Origin: Thalassiosira profunda
Taxonomy: Eukaryota > Bacillariophyta > Thalassiosirophyceae > Thalassiosirales > Thalassiosiraceae
Direction: 5' to 3'
NCBI GenBank assembly: GCA_036939355.1
Contig: JALLAP010000332.1
Coordinates: 1-14,294, forward strand
DNA: 14,294 nucleotides
A program made the translations under genes and the position numbers. Positions 5,724 to 12,977 of this stretch are shown one piece after another (the first letter of the stretch is position 1; each line of letters opens with the position of its first letter). The notes under the pieces were generated by a model. It was not told the DNA's origin and ran no database searches. It saw only the letters and a program-made list of their open reading frames with translations.

Positions 5724-8516
5724 TTACGTTTGCATAGGAACGCTCTCCGGCACCAGCTCTCCGTCTTCGTTCAATGTCGTCTCCGCCGGGAACTTCTCCA
5801 CTCTATACTTCAGAGTCTTTGCCCGCTTCTTCTCGGGCTGCTCGACGAAGTCAAAGGAGTCGTCATCGTTGGCGCCCTCACTTACGCCCTCAATGAAGAC
5901 CGTGTAGCCACTCTCCAGCTCGCCTCCAATCAACATCTTCGAGAGCTGCGTGACGACCGTCTGTTCGAGGTAGCGTTCGACGGGCCGCGCGCCGTAGCTC
6001 CGATCGTAGCTCGCATCCAAGATGGCCTGTGTGCCGCTCTTTTCGAGGACCACGCGGATTCCCTGCCCAGCGAGTCTTTTCTTCACGTTCTTCATCGCCT
6101 TCTGGCAGATCAGTTCGAGTTGCGCGGCGCCCAGCGAATTGAACATGATAACGCCTGAGAGGCGATTCAAGAACTCTGGAGAGAAGTGCGATCTGACTGC
6201 TGCCATCACATTTCCTCGCGCCGTCTCTCTGACTTTCTCGTGATCGGGCGAGGACTCGTCGTAGCCGAGGAGGAAGCTCGCTCCAATGTTGCTGGTCAAG
6301 ACGATAACCGCATTAGTGAAATCGACGGTTCGTCCTTTGCTGTCCGTCAGGCGACCTTCGTCGAGCACTTGCAGCAACACTGTCAGAACCTTCTTGTGCG
6401 CCTTTTCCACTTCGTCGAACAGGATCACAGTGTAGGGCTTTCGTCTCACTGCCTCCGTAAGCTGGCCGCCTTCGTCGTGTCCAATGTAGCCAGGCGGGGC
6501 TCCAATCAATCGAGCGACGGAATGCTCTTCCGTGTACTCGCTCATGTCGATTCTCACGATGTGCCTTTCATCGCCGTCGTAGAGCTCGCTGAAAAGAGCT
6601 TTCGCCAGCTCAGTCTTGCCCACGCCCGTTGGGCCTAGGAAGAGGAAAGAGCCATCCGGCTGCGATGGCCTCGCGAGTCCGGCCTTGGATCGTAAGATGC
6701 AGTCGACCACATTTTCTACAGCATCGTCCTGGCCAACCACGCGCTCCTTCAGCCTGTCTCCAAGGTGCAGCAAGCGCTCCCGCTCCGACTGAGAAAGTTT
6801 ATTCGCTGGGATGCCGGTCCAGCGAGAGATGATTTCCGTAATGTGCTTCGGCAAAACGACTTCAAGCGCCATGGAGTCCTCATCGTCGCCCTCGACCATT
6901 TTCTCCGCTTCTTCGGCTTTTCGTTGCTCCTCCTCCTTTATAATGTTGGCAATGTGTGCCTTCAGATCAGGAATGGCGCCGTACTTCAAGTCTGCGGCCT
7001 TCTCGTAGTCACCACTTCTCTCAGCAGCGGCAGCTTTGGATTCCAGACCAGCGAGCTTCTCCTTGGCGTTCTTTAACTCGTCGGCCCGTCCGCGATCTGC
7101 CTCCCATTTCTCCATCAGAGGCTCGAGCTCTTCGCGCAGATTGGCAATATCCTCTTGCACGGACTTACGCCTCTTCTTGCTAGCCTTGTCCTTTTCCCTT
7201 CCAAGCGCCGTTGCCTCGATCTCGAGCTGGGTGATCTTGCGCTCGAGCACATCGATCTTCTCCGGGCGGGAATCCAACTGCACTCGTCTCGTGGCCGCAG
7301 CCTCATCGATCAGATCGATTGCCTTGTCAGGCAAGAATCGATCTGTGATATATCGATCGCTCAGCTGAGCTGCAGTGATGAGTGCTGCATCGGAAATGCG
7401 CACACCGTGATGCGCCTCGTATCGATCAGTGAGGCCACGGAGGATGCTGATTGTCGCCTCGACCGAAGGCTCGTTGACGAGGACTTTCTGGAATCGGCGC
7501 TCGAAGGCTTTATCCTTCTCGATATGCTGTCGGTACTCTTCCAGCGTCGTGGCGCCAATCATACGCAGTTCACCGCGAGCGAGCATTGGTTTGAGGATGT
7601 TGGCAGCATCCATGGCGCCGTCGCCCTTCCCTGCCCCCAGAATTAGGTGGCACTCATCCACAAAGAGGACGATGCGGCCCTCTGCCTTCTTGCATTCGTC
7701 AAGGACAGCTCGCAGCCGCTCCTCGAACTCGCCGCGGTACTTTGCACCAGCCACCAAGGCTCCCATGTCCAGGGTCCTTAGCGCCACATCCTTGAGCGTT
7801 AGCGGCACATCGCCTTCGAGGATTCGCCTCGCCAGGCCCTCGACGACCGCGGTCTTTCCGACGCCGGGCTCTCCAACCAGGCAGGGGTTGTTCTTGGTAC
7901 GTCGGCAGAGGATTTGGATGACTCTCCGGATTTCCTCGTCCCTGCCAATCACAGGATCGAGCTTTCCCTCGCTCGCCTGCTTTATCAAATCGACGCCGTA
8001 TTTCTCCAGCGCTTCGTAGGTCTCTTCGGCAGACGTGCTCGTAACCTTCCTCCCACCCCGAATTTCCTCCGTGGCATTCACGATGAGCTTCTTTGTCAGT
8101 CCAGCGCTCTCCAAGGTATCTTTTGTTGATTTATCGTCGTAGATTGCAACCAGCAGGTGGTCCAGCGCAACGAGGCTGTCCCCGTTCGCCTTGGCCGCCG
8201 CCATCGCCCTCTGAATCACCTTCTGCAATCCCGATCCGATGCTCGCCTCATGCGGCGGGGGGCTCTGCGCCGGCTTCTTCAGGACCGCCCTATGAATTGC
8301 CTGGCGCACCTGGCGCACGTCTACAACTTGTTGTGTGGTAGAGCCCGCATCCAGCTTCGCCACGGCGCGCGAGCCAATGCCGTCGTCGTCGGCGAAGAGG
8401 GCGGAGGCGAGGTGGATGGGCTCCGCGAGGGCGTGCCCATTGTCCCGCGCGGTGGCGAGGCACTGCTCGAGCGCCTTGGTGGTGGCGTCAGTCATCGTTC
8501 TATTGGTGTCCGCCAT
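5724..8516 (-). CDS. clpB: ClpB/Hsp104-family ATP-dependent protein disaggregase
   Basis: An intact, intronless 930-residue AAA+ disaggregase; hexamers of this family thread aggregated proteins through a central pore together with Hsp70. Order of parts: Clp_N double repeat (about 10-150); NBD1 with Walker A GEPGVGKT (215-222), pore loop AGAKYRGEFE (Tyr260) and Walker B VLFVDE; a coiled-coil middle domain (about 412-535), whose presence separates ClpB/Hsp104 from ClpC and ClpA; and NBD2 with Walker A GPTGVGKT (628-635), pore loop GYIGHDEGG (Tyr677), Walker B VILFDEVE and sensor-2 GARPVER (842-848). There is no presequence, so a cytosolic/nuclear Hsp101/Hsp104-type protein is likely. The last 50 residues are unusual: an acidic run, a basic KKRAK that could be a nuclear signal, and an end in VPMQT rather than the acidic TPR-binding tail of fungal Hsp104. 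It is divergent from the methyltransferase gene. Confidence 0.97.
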   Translation of the reverse strand: MADTNRTMTDATTKALEQCLATARDNGHALAEPIHLASALFADDDGIGSRAVAKLDAGSTTQQVVDVRQVRQAIHRAVLKKPAQSPPPHEASIGSGLQKVIQRAMAAAKANGDSLVALDHLLVAIYDDKSTKDTLESAGLTKKLIVNATEEIRGGRKVTSTSAEETYEALEKYGVDLIKQASEGKLDPVIGRDEEIRRVIQILCRRTKNNPCLVGEPGVGKTAVVEGLARRILEGDVPLTLKDVALRTLDMGALVAGAKYRGEFEERLRAVLDECKKAEGRIVLFVDECHLILGAGKGDGAMDAANILKPMLARGELRMIGATTLEEYRQHIEKDKAFERRFQKVLVNEPSVEATISILRGLTDRYEAHHGVRISDAALITAAQLSDRYITDRFLPDKAIDLIDEAAATRRVQLDSRPEKIDVLERKITQLEIEATALGREKDKASKKRRKSVQEDIANLREELEPLMEKWEADRGRADELKNAKEKLAGLESKAAAAERSGDYEKAADLKYGAIPDLKAHIANIIKEEEQRKAEEAEKMVEGDDEDSMALEVVLPKHITEIISRWTGIPANKLSQSERERLLHLGDRLKERVVGQDDAVENVVDCILRSKAGLARPSQPDGSFLFLGPTGVGKTELAKALFSELYDGDERHIVRIDMSEYTEEHSVARLIGAPPGYIGHDEGGQLTEAVRRKPYTVILFDEVEKAHKKVLTVLLQVLDEGRLTDSKGRTVDFTNAVIVLTSNIGASFLLGYDESSPDHEKVRETARGNVMAAVRSHFSPEFLNRLSGVIMFNSLGAAQLELICQKAMKNVKKRLAGQGIRVVLEKSGTQAILDASYDRSYGARPVERYLEQTVVTQLSKMLIGGELESGYTVFIEGVSEGANDDDSFDFVEQPEKKRAKTLKYRVEKFPAETTLNEDGELVPESVPMQT

Positions 8517-8910
8517 GGTTGTTTGGTGTATGTTGTAATGCGTCTATCGGTGTATGAGATGAATGAAATCACGTTGCGTTGTCGGCGTTTGCAAATTTAT
8601 GAGCAGGATGGGGCGGAAGGGCGAATCCATCGATTTCGATCGAGGGGAGGTGCAGACAGGGAGGGGGTGCCGCGCGGATCCGATTTCGATTGAGGATCCG
8701 GGAGGGTGCAGGGTGCACGTCAGGGGGTGCACGAATCATCGCTTGATTTTCAACATCTCGGTAACTTTGGCACGATTACTAGCCCCCAACTTTCGGACCC
8801 CAAATCGATACCCCGCGAGACATCACCGGTGCAAGCCCACACCCTCCTATCCAGGGGCCAATTTGTAGAGATTGGCCCCTGCTCCTATCCCACACCCCAG
8901 CTCGCTCGGC
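8517..8910. promoter_or_regulatory. Divergent promoter region between ClpB and methyltransferase genes
   Basis: These 394 bp carry the upstream sequences of both flanking genes and no credible gene of their own. A 15-bp block, CGATTTCGAT(C/T)GAGG, occurs at 8631 and again at 8681, each followed by GGAGG-GTGCAG-like sequence. The box GGGTGCA recurs between 8704 and 8740. A heat-shock element would be expected for a ClpB gene, but I could not find a properly spaced nGAAn array. Confidence 0.4.
8631..8711. repeat. Two imperfect direct repeats upstream of ClpB
   Basis: Copies start 50 bp apart (8631 and 8681). Each has the core CGATTTCGATYGAGG and a downstream GGTGCAG. They lie about 115-195 bp upstream of the ClpB start codon and could be paired regulatory sites. 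Confidence 0.5.
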
Positions 8911-11900
8911 ATGGTGGTGGCGTTGCTGCCCTGGGCTATGGCCCTCAGCCTCCTTTCTGGAGCGCTCGCATTCCAGCCCGCGCCTGTCGCCACCAGGCTG
9001 TGGACTGGCGCCTCCCCAGGGCGTCATCGGCATGGGGCGTATACGTTGATGGCTGCCGCCGAGGGACACGACGAATGGTTCATCGACGAGGAGGACTCGA
9101 CTACGAGCGAGGGGCCTGTGGCAAATCGACAAAACGACGACGAGATCGACGACGTCCGCAGATACTTCGCCACGTGCGTCCCAGGCCTGCAAGCGACATT
9201 AGGTGGGTGTTTCGCCGCTCCCCACGTAGAATTGGCGTCCTCTCTGCAATTCCTCAGCAACCTCTCACTTCATGCCATACCGTTTGCAATTTGCACAGCC
9301 TCCGAGCTGATTGGCCTTGGCGCCTCGCACGTGGAAACGCAGGGAAAGAGCGGGGTGCGCTTCGAAGGCAGCCCCAAAGTTGGAATGAAGGCTCTTCTGT
9401 GGTGTAGAACGTGAGAGATGGTGCATGCACCTCATACTTCACATGCATTCACCCTAACTCAATTCACTTTGCTGTTGCAGTGCCCACAAAATCATGGAGC
9501 TGATCGCCTCATCGAGTGATATGGAAGATACAGCAGACTACGACGACGAATATAATTCCAGCTTCTCGCAGGGTATCCGGCATCGAGACGACTTGTATCA
9601 ATTCACACAATCGGCCGTCCACACGCCAACGTTGCTCGGAGATGGATCCGGTGGCCTGCTCACGCTGTCGGTCAGCACGATTTATGCATCGAAACCGCCC
9701 AACAAAGAGCTTTGTCATGGTCACTTCACAGCGCTGACGGTCAAAAATGCATTAGTGGATGCGGTGCGAGATTTGAGAGACGACGGGGACCGACCCGACG
9801 TGGATATAGAGGATGCCGATGTCCCTCTGGTTTTGGTGGTTAAGGGAAAGAGAGCTGAGGGAGGGAGACGAAAAGCCTGGAGAGATAGGAGAGCGTATGA
9901 AGAAGAGGAAGAGATGGTCGCCGATGTTGACCTCTATCGATGCCTGCACTCGGGAGGCAGTTTGCATNTATGAAGAAGAGGAAGAGATGGTCGCCGATGT
10001 TGACCTCTATCGATGCCTGCACTCGGGAGGCAGTTTGCATAGACGTGGCTACCGACAGTCCAGCATAGGCGCGGGCTTCGAAGAGGAAGAAGGCAACGAA
10101 GACGAATGGGAACCAAACAGCCATCTGCAGCACTCCAGCACCAAGGCGCCCATTCACAGGGCCGCGATGAAGGAAAGTTTGGCTGCGGGACTTCTTTTGG
10201 AGGCTGGCTGGGACAAACTCATCCTCGCTGCTCGTTGCGATGGCAAAGGGGCGGTGTTGGTGGACCCCATGACCGGGAGCGGCACGTTGCCAACCGAAGC
10301 AGCCCTGATCGCGACGGATATGGCTCCCGGTCTTTGCAGAATTGCCTCTTGGCGAGGCGATGGGAACAGGAATCCACACCGGCATCCTCCTTGCGTACGT
10401 TGGAAAGACTTTGGCGACAGTGCAATCTGCTGGGACGAGCTTCTGCGAAAGGCAACCCAGCGATTTGGGTCGGGGCTTAAATGGGCTTCATCGTCGTCAG
10501 AATCCGGAAAGAGGAACGTCAGGATATTGTGCAACGAAATGAACCCTCGGGCTGCGACTCTGGCGCGAACATCAGTTGAGAACGCGGGCGTCTCATCACT
10601 CGTATCATTGCACGAAGGAGATTGCGCAGACTGGGAGGTTGGCGACGCAGTGTCAGAGGGTCGAAGCATATTCGTCTCCAATCCTCCGTGGGGTCTTAGG
10701 CTCACGGAAGCGATTGACGATAGTTGGGTCTCGCTGAGAGAGTTCCTCCGACGAGAAGCCGGTGGATGCGAGGNTCACGGAAGCGATTGACGATAGTTGG
10801 GTCTCGCTGAGAGAGTTCCTCCGACGAGAAGCCGGTGGATGCGAGGCTTGGGTGTTGAGCGGTAATCCCAGCCTCACCCACCCTAGTAAGGGCCTCCTGC
10901 GTTGATTGCCTGTGGGTCAGGGGAGGGAACAAGGAAAGGGTAGCTAAAGACTAACTTTCTTGGTCCCCCCCCTGACCCTCGCGCATCACCGGGAGACCCT
11001 ACTCGGAAAGGGCTGACCCCCAAAAATCATCCGATCCATACCGGATTTCTACGGCGATTTGTGCGTAGAATATCGCAAAATAATCGCTAGATTGCAACCC
11101 CTCCACTCATCTTTTCACGAGAGCTGCACGGCATCCTCCGCCTCCCCCTCCTCGCCCCCCTCGCCCTCGTCGCCACGGCCGCCGGCGCCATGTCGTCCGG
11201 CCGGCGGCGGAAGAAGGCGGCGGTCGTGCTCGGCTTCGACGCCGTCACCCGCGTCCTCGAAGGCGATTTCACTGCCATGATGCAACACAAGAAGTCGCCC
11301 TCCACCAAGCCGGAATACAACATCAAGAACGCCAGCAAGCGGCTGAAGACGTCCTTCTCCGACAGCATCGGCGGCAGCACAAAAAGCGGCACGGCGTCGT
11401 CCCATCCGACGGATCCGCGGACGGTCGTAACTCCGCGTCCCTCCGCGGCAGCGGCAACAAACGCCCCGGCCCGCGGCCCTGCCGGTGCGGCGGTTGCAAC
11501 GCCCTCCACCGACGGCAGTCGCCGCTCGTTGCGCCGCTCGTCGGCCGCGTCGGTGACCGCCTCGTCCGCGGACGGCGGCGGCGAGGACGAGGGCGTCGAA
11601 AGCGAGGGCGCCGAACGTCGGGACGATCGGCGGGTGCTCGTGTCGTCCACCAACCACGGCATGAAGAGGCTGAAAATTGGGGAGGCCGTGAGGCTGCGGC
11701 AGGAGGAGGAGTTCACGCTGGTGATCCCTCCGACGGATCGCAAGTCCTTTGCCCCCGCCGTTCCCAATCGGCCAGGATAGCTTTCCCCGCGTCGTCCTCG
11801 TCGTCCGATGGCGACCACGAGCCGTCGTCGCCATCTCCACCAGCCCTATCGAACGGCCCGTCGTCGTTTCTTGCGCGCGAGGGGTTCCTCACGAGGGCGC

Positions 11901-12921
11901 CGTCCGTCGATGGCGCGCCGCCGTCGTTGGTGCACGTGATGGGAGGCGCCTTCCGCTTCCGCTTTGCCGAGATCGAGGCGTCGGCGGCGCGGCGCTTAGC
12001 GGGCCGCTGCATCGGAGAGGACGACCGGCGCGGGACGAGACGATCGATGCCGAAGTCGGGCGCCGCGGCGGAGGGGGGTGGCGGCTGCGCATCGTCGGCA
12101 AGGGTGGTGGTGGGATGGTGGCGTGCAACATCGAATTGGACCCGTCGAATGAAGGTGAAGCTGTTGGTGTTGGGAGCGGTCCCGGCGGCGCGGGCGACCG
12201 TCGAGGCCGTCGGCGCCGAAGAGGCGGCGTCGGACGGATCGGTAGGAGGAGCGGAGGGCGTCGACGAGGCGTCCGCGGCCGCCGGGGGAGGGGTGGAGGA
12301 GGGCTTGTTGCCCATTGCAAAGGTGTGTTGAGGAGGCCAAGAGGCGTAGAAATTTACGTAGGAATTACTATGTTGGGTTTTCACCGCCGTCCGCTCCTTG
12401 TGGTTGAGTGTAACGGCCACAGCGGCGGCCGGGACCGCCAACTCCCGGCAATGAAGGGCCCGGCCTGACCGGAATGCATATGGCTGCGTTGTGCAGAGCG
12501 GAGCCCCTTGTGGAGGTCGTTCCGTTGACGCAGTGGAGGGCGGGTTTGAGAGGCCCGGAGGACGGCGATTCGCCGTTCAAAACGCCTTGCTTGCCGAAAA
12601 TGGCGGGTCCCAAAAAGTGGATCGGATGAATTTGCAAAAAAGCCCTTGCTTTCTCTAACAAACCCGTTCCCGCCAAAACCCTTTCCGAGTAGGGTCTCCG
12701 GACGACCGCAAGAAGTCAGGGGGGACCATTAAAGTTAGTCTTTAGCTACCTTTAATGTTCCCCCCTGACTTCTTAGCAGGTTACCCCGAGAGGCCCTTAC
12801 TAGGGTGAGCCTCACCCAGATTTTGAGGATGAAGAAGAGCAGGAATGTTGTAATTCGGACAGCAGAGGAGGATCTGCGTTGGCTGCAGTATCATGTCTTC
12901 GCTAAGGAGAGAAATCGGTAG
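8911..12921 (+). CDS. Plastid-targeted RlmL-type 23S rRNA (guanine-N2) methyltransferase with THUMP domain, interrupted by a transposon-like insertion
   Basis: Coding pieces are 8911-9202, 9299-9410, 9481-10878 (with two assembly duplications to collapse) and 12817-12921. After collapsing the duplications and omitting 10879-12816 they total 1,761 nt, exactly 586 codons plus stop. Residues 1-20 are a signal peptide ending ALA, with Phe at +1 (AFQPAPVATRL), the bipartite plastid import signature of red-lineage algae. Then come an acidic linker and the RlmL/THUMP region (RYFATCVPGLQ, SGVRFEGS, LLWCRTAHKIMEL), VDLYRCLHSGGSLHRRGYR, SAM motif I DPMTGSGT (about 372-379) and the catalytic NPPW (about 511-514). 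The C-terminal end, ILRMKKSR…LRWLQYHV, is beyond the insertion. RlmL makes m2G in bacterial 23S rRNA, so plastid rRNA is the inferred substrate. As assembled, translation past NPSLT runs into the element and stops within about 10 codons. I use ATG 8911; the frame is open 39 nt further upstream but lacks an ATG. Confidence 0.85.
9203..9298 (+). other. Intron 1 of the methyltransferase gene (in-frame, 96 nt)
   Basis: ATTAG|GTGGGT … TTTGCACAG|CCTCC, phase 1. It is a multiple of three without a stop, so the frame reads through. Splicing restores the expected RlmL-like continuity PGLQATL|ASELIGLGAS, whereas retention adds 32 residues in the middle of that region. Confidence 0.75.
9411..9480 (+). 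other. Intron 2 of the methyltransferase gene (70 nt)
   Basis: TAGAAC|GTGAGA … TTGCTGTTGCAG|TGCCCAC, phase 2, with CCTAACTC as a probable branch point near 9453. Splicing joins LLWCRT to AHKIMEL, matching the family; unspliced, a TGA follows at once. Confidence 0.9.
9896..10040. repeat. Exact 72-bp duplication around a single N (assembly join artefact)
   Basis: Bases 9896-9967 and 9969-10040 are identical, separated by one N at 9968. This is the pattern of two contigs with an unmerged overlap. Collapsing it (removing 73 nt) joins the frame ending at 9967 to the frame starting after 10040, giving an uninterrupted VDLYRCLHSGGSLHRRGYR motif. Confidence 0.93.
10702..10846. repeat. Second exact 72-bp duplication around a single N (assembly join artefact)
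   Basis: Bases 10702-10773 and 10775-10846 are identical, separated by an N at 10774. The length is the same as at 9896-10040, which points to a fixed overlap size in assembly. Collapsing restores the methyltransferase frame from GLRLTEAIDDSW onward. Confidence 0.93.
10870..10878. repeat. Left 9-bp target site duplication AGCCTCACC
   Basis: It is identical to 12808-12816 and abuts the element's left inverted terminus. Two further matching bases (CA) can be assigned to either the element or the host, so 9-11 bp is possible; 9 bp keeps the two termini symmetrical. Confidence 0.85.
10879..11012 (+). repeat. Left terminal inverted repeat, with internal palindrome
   Basis: It pairs with 12679-12807. 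Best conserved are the 18-bp tip, GGTAGCTAAAGACTAACTTT (10939-10958) and the 21-bp block 10992-11012. It contains its own imperfect palindrome (10914-10978: GGGTCAGGGG … CCCCCTGACCC). Confidence 0.85.
11190..11780 (+). CDS. Hypothetical protein carried by the element (plus strand)
   Basis: A 196-residue frame from the ATG at 11190 to the TAG at 11780, inside the transposon-like element. The N-terminus looks like real coding sequence: MSSGRRRKKAAVVLGFDAV, then EGDFTAMMQHKKSPSTKPEYN and IKNASKRLKTSF. The middle (about 65-145) is low-complexity Ala/Ser/Pro/Gly with acidic residues. The end has MKRLKIGEAVRLRQEEEFTLVIPP. Lys/Arg clusters suggest a nucleic-acid-binding or nuclear protein. I recognise no domain, and no transposase or zinc-finger signature. 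It overlaps the 3' end of the opposing ORF by 68 bp. It could be a captured host gene fragment or an unrelated cargo gene. GC-rich DNA makes long open frames by chance, so expression is uncertain. Confidence 0.5.
   Translation: MSSGRRRKKAAVVLGFDAVTRVLEGDFTAMMQHKKSPSTKPEYNIKNASKRLKTSFSDSIGGSTKSGTASSHPTDPRTVVTPRPSAAAATNAPARGPAGAAVATPSTDGSRRSLRRSSAASVTASSADGGGEDEGVESEGAERRDDRRVLVSSTNHGMKRLKIGEAVRLRQEEEFTLVIPPTDRKSFAPAVPNRPG
11713..12315 (-). CDS. Hypothetical protein carried by the element (minus strand)
   Basis: A 200-residue frame read leftward from the ATG at 12315 (GCAATGG context, purine at -3 and G at +4). The frame is open further upstream but has no earlier ATG. It starts MGNKPSST, which fits the N-myristoylation pattern MGxxxS. 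A low-complexity Pro/Ala/Ser/Thr stretch follows, then FTFIRRVQFDVARHH, a basic cluster AKRKRKAPP and an acidic DDGSWSPSDDEDD near the C-terminus. No known domain is recognised. The ORF converges on 11190-11780 and overlaps it by 68 bp. Composition bias makes a chance ORF possible. Confidence 0.45.
   Translation of the reverse strand: MGNKPSSTPPPAAADASSTPSAPPTDPSDAASSAPTASTVARAAGTAPNTNSFTFIRRVQFDVARHHPTTTLADDAQPPPPSAAAPDFGIDRLVPRRSSSPMQRPAKRRAADASISAKRKRKAPPITCTNDGGAPSTDGALVRNPSRARNDDGPFDRAGGDGDDGSWSPSDDEDDAGKAILADWERRGQRTCDPSEGSPA
12316..12678. other. Right interior of the element, no gene seen
   Basis: These 363 bp lie between the start of the minus-strand ORF and the right inverted terminus. 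They would contain the upstream region of that ORF. ATCCGATCCA-like sequence near 12620 (minus strand) matches a stretch at 11030 on the left side, so weak inverted similarity extends past the 130-bp terminus. Nothing else stands out. Confidence 0.4.
12679..12807 (-). repeat. Right terminal inverted repeat, with near-perfect palindrome
   Basis: It is the inverted counterpart of 10879-11012. The central part, 12711-12774, is an almost perfect palindrome (AGAAGTCAGGGGGG…CCCCCCTGACTTCT) around TAGTCTTTAGCTA, able to form a long hairpin. Confidence 0.85.
12808..12816. repeat. Right 9-bp target site duplication AGCCTCACC
   Basis: Identical to 10870-10878. The next base (12817) begins the CAG codon that continues the methyltransferase frame. 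Confidence 0.85.
12817..12921 (+). pseudogene. Severed 3' end of the plastid methyltransferase gene
   Basis: These 35 codons up to the TAG at 12919-12921 encode QILRMKKSRNVVIRTAEEDL followed by RWLQYHVFAKERNR. This is the 'LRMK…LRWLQY' end typical of RlmL-type proteins. It has no start codon or upstream domain of its own and makes sense only as the continuation of the frame that stops at 10878. Confidence 0.85.
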
Positions 12922-12977
12922 ATAATGACCGATCTATTGTACATTTGGCAAAAATGGTGTGCGATGCCGCTGTCCTC

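Larger units (their letters stand above)
10879..12807. mobile_element. Non-autonomous DNA transposon-like element, 1,929 bp, Mutator/Pack-MULE-like
   Basis: Both ends start CACCCTAGTAAGGGCCTC reading inward. The inverted similarity extends about 130 bp (10879-11012 against 12679-12807) and includes an identical 20-mer and an identical 21-bp block. A 9-bp direct repeat flanks the element. Taking out the element plus one repeat joins NPSLT to QILRMKKSR in frame, the C-terminus expected of an RlmL-type enzyme, so this is a clean insertion into a coding exon. Long terminal inverted repeats with a 9-bp duplication are typical of Mutator-like elements, although other superfamilies with 8-9 bp duplications cannot be excluded. 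I see no transposase. The interior has two convergent ORFs of unknown origin, as in Pack-MULEs, which carry host gene fragments. Confidence 0.85.

Noticed and set aside
8520..8760. Heat-shock element in the ClpB upstream region
   Set aside because: TTC and GAA/GAG triplets occur, but not with the 2-nt spacing of nTTCnnGAAn units. I could not assemble a convincing array.
8872..8910. Upstream extension of the methyltransferase to 8872
   Set aside because: The first codon there is TTG, and the extension would bury the signal peptide. The ATG at 8911 puts the signal peptide at the N-terminus, followed by the plastid Phe motif.
10879..11012. Two independent MITE-like palindromes rather than one element's termini
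   Set aside because: Each terminus is palindromic enough to be a MITE. However, the shared 9-bp direct repeat lies only at the outer edges (10870 and 12808), and host coding sequence resumes exactly after it, so a single insertion explains the data better.
11749..12468. 239-codon plus-strand ORF in the right part of the element
   Set aside because: It does start with an ATG, but its Gly/Arg-rich translation is what the antisense of the Pro/Ala/Ser-rich minus-strand ORF would give, so it is probably a shadow of GC-rich DNA.
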